Shown: positions 12,575-17,285 of the stretch, in pieces
Position numbering within the stretch: position 1 is the stretch's first letter
How the letters are laid out: each line of letters opens with the position of its first letter
Origin: CALMEE01 sp041748315
GTDB lineage: Bacteria; Planctomycetota; Planctomycetia; Pirellulales; Pirellulaceae
DNA length: 17,285 bases
Direction of reading: 5' to 3'
Assembly (NCBI GenBank): GCA_041748315.1
Contig: JBGTDM010000138.1
Location: 1 to 17,285, forward strand
Program-made: the position numbers and the translations under genes
The notes under the pieces: generated by a model
The model's database searches: none
What the model saw: only the letters and a program-made list of their open reading frames with translations
What the model was told of the DNA's origin: nothing

Positions 12575-14197
12575 ATGACGAAAACACCTCCCCTCAACAT
12601 CGCAATTGTTAGCAGCGAAGCCATTCCATTCGCAAAAACCGGTGGGCTTGCAGACGTTTCCGGTACGTTGCCACTAGAGCTTGGCAAGCTCAATCACCAC
12701 TGCCATCTGTTTCTGCCGGCCTACCAGTCGGTGCTTCAGCATCCTGATTTCAACTTTGAAGTGGTTGGAGCGTTGAGGATTCCCGTAGGTCAGAAAATCG
12801 TGTCTGGTACGGTCCTTAAGTATCAGCCCGTTAAAGGACATGGCTCGAACCAACCCGAAGGTATGAATACGGACGTTTCATCCAAGGGACTAATCTCGCC
12901 TGTGACGAGCGGTTTGCGATTGCATAACGACACGGCGGTGGGTGAACCCGTTGCCCATTACTTGATTCGTCAAGATGAATACTTTGGCCGTCCTGGACTG
13001 TATGGCGAACAAGGAAGAGACTATTCGGATAATTGTGAGCGGTTCTCTTTTTTTTGCCGAGCTGTACTGGAGGCCATTCGGCTGTTGGATCTGCCAATCG
13101 ATATCGTACACGCCAATGATTGGCAGACCGGGCTCATTCCAGCATTGCTGAAGTTGGAGTATACATCGATACCGCCGTTCGAACATGTTCCGACTATTTT
13201 CACGATTCATAATCTCGCTTATCAAGGTCGTTTTTGGCATTGGGACATGGCCGTTACAGGGCTCGATTGGAAATATTTTAACTGGCGTCAGATGGAATTT
13301 TTTGGTGACCTGAGCTTGCTCAAAACCGGGATCGTATTTGCTGACCAAATAACGACGGTCAGCCCCCGTTACGCTCGAGAGATTCAGAGCAGTGAATTGG
13401 GGTGTGGCATGGAGGGGGTACTGCAAGAGCGGGCCACGGTGCTCAAAGGAATCATGAACGGAATCGACACGGAAGTCTGGAATCCCCAAAGCGATCCCTT
13501 TCTCGCCTCCAACTATACCGTTGACAATTGGCCAAACGGAAAACGAGATTGTAAACTTGATCTTCAAGAAAAGGTCGGCTTGGAGGTGAACGCGAAGGTG
13601 CCCTTACTGGGACTCGTTGGCCGTCTGGCGTCACAGAAGGGTTGGTCCATTTTGTTACCGGTGTTGGAACAGTGGATCCAATCGATTGACGTCCAGTGGG
13701 TTATCCTGGGGACTGGCGAGGTGCAATTCGAAAATGCTTTAAAACGTCTGGCAACACAATATCCGAAACGATTGTCCGTAATCTTGAAGTTCTCGGATCC
13801 GCTCGCGCATCAGATCGAAGCCGGGAGCGATATCTTCGTCATGCCCAGCCAATACGAACCTTGCGGACTCAATCAATTGTACAGTTTGCGGTACGGCGCA
13901 GTCCCCGTCGTCCGCCAAACAGGTGGCTTGGCCGATTCGATCGTTGATGCGACTGACGCAAACTTGGCAAACAAATCGGCGAACGGTTTTACCTTCTCAA
14001 GTTTCAAATCAACAGACTTGGAGACCGCTTTGGCTCGAGCGGTGGTTTGTTACCTGGAACATTCTGAGCTATGGAATCAACTTGTGGAAACAGGAATGAA
14101 ACAAGATTGGTCTTGGCGAAAAAGTGCAATGCAGTATCTTGACGTCTATCACCAAGCGATCGCAAACTTCCAAACGACGTCATCCCACCCGAATTGA
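12575..14197 (+). CDS. glgA: Glycogen (starch) synthase, GT5 family
   Basis: The enzyme extends alpha-1,4-glucan chains from ADP-glucose (or UDP-glucose) in the cytoplasm. The protein has 540 residues against about 480 in E. coli. The GT5 N-terminal motif is FAKTGGLADVSGTLP (19-33) with the nucleotide-sugar lysine K21. Then follow VHANDWQTGLIPALL, FTIHNLAYQGRF, the start of the C-terminal Rossmann half VLKGIMNGIDTEVWNP, LVGRLASQKGW, and the retaining-glycosyltransferase EX7E region PSQYEPCGLNQLYSLRYGA with VVRQTGGLADSI. Much of the extra length is an insertion near residues 88-122 between LKYQPVKG and VAHYLIRQDEYFGRPGLYG, rich in Ser, Gly and Asn and probably a surface loop. An AGAGAAG purine run precedes the ATG. 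The stop is seven bases before galT, so they form one operon. Confidence 0.96.
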   Translation: MTKTPPLNIAIVSSEAIPFAKTGGLADVSGTLPLELGKLNHHCHLFLPAYQSVLQHPDFNFEVVGALRIPVGQKIVSGTVLKYQPVKGHGSNQPEGMNTDVSSKGLISPVTSGLRLHNDTAVGEPVAHYLIRQDEYFGRPGLYGEQGRDYSDNCERFSFFCRAVLEAIRLLDLPIDIVHANDWQTGLIPALLKLEYTSIPPFEHVPTIFTIHNLAYQGRFWHWDMAVTGLDWKYFNWRQMEFFGDLSLLKTGIVFADQITTVSPRYAREIQSSELGCGMEGVLQERATVLKGIMNGIDTEVWNPQSDPFLASNYTVDNWPNGKRDCKLDLQEKVGLEVNAKVPLLGLVGRLASQKGWSILLPVLEQWIQSIDVQWVILGTGEVQFENALKRLATQYPKRLSVILKFSDPLAHQIEAGSDIFVMPSQYEPCGLNQLYSLRYGAVPVVRQTGGLADSIVDATDANLANKSANGFTFSSFKSTDLETALARAVVCYLEHSELWNQLVETGMKQDWSWRKSAMQYLDVYHQAIANFQTTSSHPN

Positions 14198-14204
14198 AAT
14201 CCTT

Positions 14205-15203
14205 ATGTCCGATTTGCGATTTGATCCGATTATTGGCCAGTGGGTGGCTATTGCCTCGGATCGTCAGCAACGCCCCAACGAGTTCCAGCAAATTATGAAA
14301 CGCACGGAACTCGGTCGCTGTCCATTTTGCGCAGGCAACGAAACAGACACACCAGAGCCTCTATTGGAAATCTCGCATTCAAGCGACCAGTATCCTTGGT
14401 TGGTTCGAGTTGTCCCCAACAAGTATCCCTCGTTTTCCTGCGCAACAGTCAACGACTCAAAATCCAATGGTACGCCATCGTGCGCTGTTGAATCCGGTCC
14501 GTACTCCTGTACGCCTGCCAGTGGCCAGCAGGAAGTTATTGTGAATTCTCCCAGGCACGTCGAGAGCCTGAGTGAACTTACCATCGCGGAATTGCTCGCC
14601 AGTTTCGAGGTCTATCGTGATCGGATTCGGCAATTTCGACAGGAAGCTGCCATCGAACATGCAATGTTATTTACCAACTGCCGCGCAGAAGCTGGAGCTT
14701 CGTTACAACACATTCATTCGCAGCTCATTGGTACACCCATGATCACTGACCAACTCAGAATTCGATGGAGCCGCATGGAGCAATACCTGCAACAGAAGGG
14801 CCGTACCCTACTCGATTCAATCGTTGAGTGGGAGATTTCTCAACAACAGCGGATCCTAGAGGTTACGGAGCACTTCGTCGTGCTCTGCCCCTTTGCCAGC
14901 AGGTTCGGATACCAAATGTGGTTTATTCCGCGTCATCATCGAAGCGATTTTGGCAGCGCGGATGACGGCATGGTTGCCGAGTTGGCTCACCTCTGCCAGA
15001 AGTATGTGACCCGGCTGGACCAGCTCCTGGAAAACCCCGCCTACAATCTGCTTTTTCATTTTGCACCTCGCGAATTCTATGCTTGCGAACATTGGTTTGT
15101 CGAACTCTTCCCCAGGTTGACTCGTCCCGCCGGTTTTGAATGGGGGACAGAATGTTGGATTAACCCCTTTGCCCCGGAAGATGTCGCCTCGTCACTCCGG
15201 TGA
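14205..15203 (+). CDS. galT: Galactose-1-phosphate uridylyltransferase
   Basis: The enzyme exchanges UMP between UDP-glucose and galactose-1-phosphate (Leloir pathway). ATG 14205 (MSDLRFDPIIGQWVAIASDR) gives 332 residues. An in-frame ATG at 14124 inside glgA would add 27 unrelated residues and is rejected. The zinc pair CPFC (C39, C42), VRVVPNKYPSF, and the histidine-triad active site GASLQHIHSQLIG (H169, H171 as UMP-carrying residue, Q173) are present. The C-terminal half carries WFIPRHHRSDF, HFAPREFYACEHWFVELFPR and AGFEWGTECWINPFAPEDVA, matching the GalT C-terminal domain although the usual FHWH reads CEHW. Beside glgA, a role in supplying or recycling glucose-1-phosphate and nucleotide sugars is likely. 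Some relatives are ADP-glucose phosphorylases or other hexose-1-P nucleotidyltransferases, so the exact sugar is not certain. Confidence 0.92.
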   Translation: MSDLRFDPIIGQWVAIASDRQQRPNEFQQIMKRTELGRCPFCAGNETDTPEPLLEISHSSDQYPWLVRVVPNKYPSFSCATVNDSKSNGTPSCAVESGPYSCTPASGQQEVIVNSPRHVESLSELTIAELLASFEVYRDRIRQFRQEAAIEHAMLFTNCRAEAGASLQHIHSQLIGTPMITDQLRIRWSRMEQYLQQKGRTLLDSIVEWEISQQQRILEVTEHFVVLCPFASRFGYQMWFIPRHHRSDFGSADDGMVAELAHLCQKYVTRLDQLLENPAYNLLFHFAPREFYACEHWFVELFPRLTRPAGFEWGTECWINPFAPEDVASSLR

Positions 15204-15936
15204 TTTAATCCTACAGCGCAAGGTATGTACGTCAGCCTTTCCAGGCTGACCCAATCCTCCCGGTTTGGCACAAACCAGGTAAACGGCGTTCGCCGGGAAT
15301 TGCCCCGGGTGCCCGAAGAGCGTTTTGAATTCAGCCGGCGTTCTCCATCGCGTCGGAGCGCACTCGATTCAATCGCTCGCCGCAACTAACCGAAAAGGTG
15401 CCGCCCACGATAAACCCCATATCGGCGACATATAACGCGGCATCACGGCACCCCGAACTCCCTCCAGTCTCTCGCCTACCGTTGACCTGCGGATCGTCAA
15501 CGTTGGTGTTCCAGTTGGTCTGGTGAAGCTGGCCTCGGTCAGTGTGCTAACCGAGCCCGTCACCGCCAGCTTCAGCGGCGATAGCTATACCGAATGCTTA
15601 TCCTTAAGGCGGTTTCTGATACCTCGTGTGCAACGCCGCTTCCGGCTTTTCCAAGATCAGTTTCCAATGCTATCACCGATGAACTCCCGATCATCGCAGT
15701 GCTGGCTTTTGCGGAAAGAATGAAACGGTATCGCTTGACAAAATTCCACCCCTAATGAATAACTCGGGGCGGAGCCTACGCGGCTTACCATTCGGGCCGC
15801 CAAATGCGATTGCTTTGGGGATGAACTCGGCTCCCAAATCTAGAATTCTTGGATGAATTGGTTACTCCGGCCGCAGAATTAAGCGTTGAAGACGCAGTTG
15901 CCGGTTCATTCGAGGGTGTGCTTTTGTGAAAAACTG
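15204..15936. other. Long non-coding or decayed stretch after galT
   Basis: About 730 bases without an intact gene. A plus-strand frame from about 15437 to 15723 reads TVDLRIVNVGVPVGLVKLAS and continues SVSVLTEPVTASFSGDSYTE before turning Arg-rich. It looks like coding debris but has no start, ribosome binding site or known family. The minus strand of 15369-15563 is open too. A weak promoter pair TTGACA (15735-15740) and AATAAC (15758-15763) could serve the small ORF at 15937. A REP-like hairpin is listed separately. Confidence 0.4.
15231..15250. repeat. Perfect 8-bp hairpin after galT, REP-like
   Basis: GTCAGCCT (15231-15238) and AGGCTGAC (15243-15250) form a perfect stem with a TTCC loop, 28 bases after the galT stop. 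No T-run follows, so it is not a standard intrinsic terminator. Compact GC-rich hairpins just after operons are typical of REP-type dispersed repeats or of mRNA 3'-end stabilisers. Copy number cannot be judged from one window. Confidence 0.5.
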
Positions 15937-16182
15937 ATGAAAAAAAGAAATGCTTTTATTCTCATGACAATTATTAAGTGCGGTCTAGTAATAGTCGTGC
16001 TCTGCACTGAATCAGTCATGAGCTTTTACAACCCTGCTGAACGACAAGATTTTGAGGACGGCAGCATTGCCGAAAGTAGCAACGTACCAGTATTAACGTC
16101 AATTAACGCCAAGAATATCGCGCCTATTCCCATCTGCCCAGGTAGACCGCGACCACCGTCTGCCTCACATATTATTATTTGA
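15937..16182 (+). CDS. Small hypothetical secreted or membrane protein
   Basis: From ATG 15937 the frame gives 81 residues: a basic start MKKRNAFILM, a hydrophobic stretch TIIKCGLVIVVLCTESVM (11-28) like a signal peptide or single membrane anchor, then a polar tail with Asp/Glu/Ser/Asn and a Pro-rich end PIPICPGRPRPPSASHIII. The longer frame from 15886 adds 17 residues that weaken the signal-peptide pattern, so I choose the inner ATG. No Shine-Dalgarno is seen. The family is not recognised. AT content is higher than in the genes to the left, suggesting an acquired or fast-evolving region. Confidence 0.4.
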   Translation: MKKRNAFILMTIIKCGLVIVVLCTESVMSFYNPAERQDFEDGSIAESSNVPVLTSINAKNIAPIPICPGRPRPPSASHIII

Positions 16183-16204
16183 GACGAGAAACCATACCTG
16201 GATC

Positions 16205-16372
16205 ATGCTTGACAATCCTACTTGGTTTACGGAACTTATGGTCAGGATATGGATAAGGCTGAGTATGCCTCACCAAAAGGAGCCACTCACGCACGACCGT
16301 AAAGCCACCAGCTTTGAACTTGAATATGAATATGTTCCTACAGATATAAGGCTCCAACGTGGCGCAATTTAG
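16205..16372 (+). CDS. Possible 55-residue small protein
   Basis: ATG 16205 to TAG 16372 encodes MLDNPTWFTELMVRIWIRLS, then a polar part (MPHQKEPLTHDRKATSFELE) and YEYVPTDIRLQRGAI. It starts 22 bases after the previous stop. The neighbouring frame (16213-16299, QSYLVYGTYGQDMDKAEYAS...) also reads like protein, so the interval could be a frameshifted remnant. No ribosome binding site or known family. The minus-strand frame 16175-16417 is treated as its shadow. Confidence 0.25.
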   Translation: MLDNPTWFTELMVRIWIRLSMPHQKEPLTHDRKATSFELEYEYVPTDIRLQRGAI

Positions 16373-16455
16373 CTGATGGAGTGTTTTCAATTGAAATATT
16401 TGAGTATAAGCAAGCATGGCTTACATCTCTATTTCGATAGATAATAGATAGAAAC

Positions 16456-16938
16456 ATGATTGCTTCAAAATCGTTAACTTGGCTTCGATTAATTTTAATC
16501 GCAACCGTATTCGTTGTGTTTTTGTTAGCATCTTGTTCGGCTCCGGGACTATATATGGCGAGTAATCATCCGACAAACAGGGTGGAAAATGTTTTTCAAG
16601 TGATTAAAAGCAATAGACTTAATGATGTTGCCATCATTGACTGGGCGCTTATGTATAATTCGGGACTAATTGGTGCCTTTTTTTGGCTAGTTATACTTAG
16701 CTTGTTGGACATTTTTGTTTTGCGTCCACACCCTCATTTTATGGGGTTATTTATTATTATGACCATATCTCTATTTGTTATTGCCATTATAACCATGTTT
16801 GTTTGGGCTTTTGCCGGAGGCTGGGGACCGCCGAAGTTGGTCATCGTGCCCAGTATAATCGTGGTACTGGGCTTACTGTGGTCAATATTTGATGAAATTA
16901 TGATTGCCAAGGAAAACGTGGTGAAAGGGGGAAGTTAA
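16456..16938 (+). CDS. Hypothetical small integral membrane protein
   Basis: The protein has 160 residues with four strongly hydrophobic stretches: about 9-29 (ending VVFLLASCSAPG), 70-89 (LIGAFFWLVILSLLDIFVL), 95-119 (MGLFIIMTISLFVIAIITM) and 127-147 (LVIVPSIIVVLGLLWSIF). The first includes a lipobox-like LLASC (C27), so it could be a lipoprotein signal or an uncleaved anchor. A soluble loop of about 35 residues (NHPTNRVENVFQVIKSNRLN) follows. The gene is clearly richer in A and T than the housekeeping genes to the left. No Shine-Dalgarno precedes the ATG; a GATAAT hexamer lies about 13 bases upstream. The family is not recognised. Coding is supported by consistent membrane-protein composition over the whole frame. 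Confidence 0.6.
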   Translation: MIASKSLTWLRLILIATVFVVFLLASCSAPGLYMASNHPTNRVENVFQVIKSNRLNDVAIIDWALMYNSGLIGAFFWLVILSLLDIFVLRPHPHFMGLFIIMTISLFVIAIITMFVWAFAGGWGPPKLVIVPSIIVVLGLLWSIFDEIMIAKENVVKGGS

Positions 16939-16990
16939 AAGGAAAGAAAACGAAAACGAAGGTTCCCGGGGCCAGATGTACCGATGAAAG

Positions 16991-17284
16991 TCAAGTGGCG
17001 TCGGTTTGATGACGCCGTTCTTTTGTCTGTTGGTTACTTGGCGAATATGTTGTTTTTGGTGGTTCATTTTTACGGGTTTCCTCTTCTCTGTTCCGTTTGA
17101 TTTTTAGTTTGAACTCGGCGGCTAAATGGAGGGCTGCGTCGTATAGCGGCAGGCCGGTATGGACGACCCATAAGTCCAATGCATTCCCTTGATGGCTGCA
17201 TTTTGGATGGGCGCAGCGAAAGAGATGTTTGTTCAAGTCCACCGAGAAGCTGCGGCTCTTGGGGTTTTCTCTAATGCTTTGATG
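16991..17284 (-). CDS. CHC2 zinc-finger (primase-type) protein, C-terminal fragment
   Basis: The frame enters from the right edge and ends at TGA 16993-16991; its start lies outside. The 97 visible residues begin HQSIRENPKSRSFSVDLNKH and include FRCAHPKCSHQGNALDLWVV, then YDAALHLAAEFKL and a basic, Pro/Gln/Thr-rich tail. This is the second half of a CHC2-type zinc ribbon of DnaG-like primases: the initial His should be the last residue of a C-P-x-H ligand pair, and RCAHPKC supplies the distal cysteines. The GNALDLW turn and the following amphipathic helix are family-typical. No TOPRIM catalytic domain follows, so it is a stand-alone zinc-finger protein rather than a full primase. Such proteins occur in planctomycete accessory regions and mobile elements. 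An internal GTG at 17242 is not the real start, since conserved sequence precedes it. Confidence 0.72.
   Translation of the reverse strand, partial: HQSIRENPKSRSFSVDLNKHLFRCAHPKCSHQGNALDLWVVHTGLPLYDAALHLAAEFKLKIKRNREEETRKNEPPKTTYSPSNQQTKERRHQTDAT
16997..17024 (+). terminator. Hairpin with T-rich tail, possible terminator of the membrane-protein gene
   Basis: GGCGTC (16997-17002) pairs with GACGCC (17011-17016) around an eight-base loop and is followed by GTTCTTTT. Read rightwards it would end the membrane-protein transcript about 60 bases after its stop. It overlaps the last codons of the CHC2 gene on the other strand. The stem is short, so confidence is moderate. Confidence 0.4.
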
Positions 17285-17285
17285 G

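Noticed and set aside
16175..16417. 80-residue minus-strand frame
   Set aside because: No ribosome binding site or motif; the plus strand of the same bases reads at least as well and continues the local gene direction.
16882..17067. 61-residue minus-strand frame
   Set aside because: It overlaps the end of the CHC2 gene in another frame and the membrane-protein gene on the opposite strand, without motifs.
1..17285. CRISPR array, complete insertion sequence, attachment site or replication origin
   Set aside because: No regularly spaced direct repeats, transposase gene, tRNA-linked direct repeats or DnaA-box cluster were seen on reading.

Overview
The window looks like a chromosomal segment of a planctomycete, most likely Pirellulales. 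The main pointers are an ECF sigma gene of the planctomycete-expanded type placed one base upstream of a Ser/Thr kinase that continues into a SUMF1 (FGE-like) module, a large secreted beta-strand-rich protein, many starts without a Shine-Dalgarno sequence, and a CHC2 zinc-finger fragment. The assignment rests on recognised protein families and gene layout; no database search was possible.

Layout. 1-495 (-): N-terminus of a secreted protein that runs off the left edge. 496-1086: divergent intergenic region with a hairpin plus T-run. 1087-4736 (+): ECF sigma factor, membrane-anchored Ser/Thr kinase, and a SUMF1-type module. The last two appear to be one ancestral fusion gene now split by a +1 frameshift near 3422. 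4882-5625 (-): RNase Z/PhnP-like metallo-hydrolase. 5626-6434: about 800 bases with a near-consensus promoter overlapping a palindrome and a long leader. 6435-8381 (+): an unusual fusion of a SAM-dependent methyltransferase with a D-Ala-D-Ala-ligase-type ATP-grasp enzyme, followed by a possible 56-residue ORF whose stop overlaps the stop of fmt on the other strand. 8555-10125 (-): def-fmt operon with a promoter whose spacing predicts a leaderless mRNA. 10126-11492: gene-poor region with a candidate promoter, a possible small ORF, two small palindromes and a very strong rho-independent terminator, together suggesting an undescribed short transcript. 11493-12374 (+): folK with a C-terminal extension. 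12575-15203 (+): glgA-galT pair. 15204-17285: AT-rich, accessory-looking tail with a REP-like hairpin, possible coding debris, short secreted or membrane ORFs and a CHC2 zinc-finger gene entering from the right edge.

How the genes work together. The sigma/kinase/SUMF1 block reads as a regulatory module. def and fmt handle the two ends of N-formyl-methionine metabolism. glgA and galT both act on nucleotide-sugar and hexose-1-phosphate chemistry. folK is a solitary folate gene. The methyltransferase-ATP-grasp fusion has no obvious pathway partner nearby and is the strongest candidate here for unexplored chemistry. The orphan promoter-terminator unit upstream of folK is the strongest candidate for an undescribed RNA or micropeptide.
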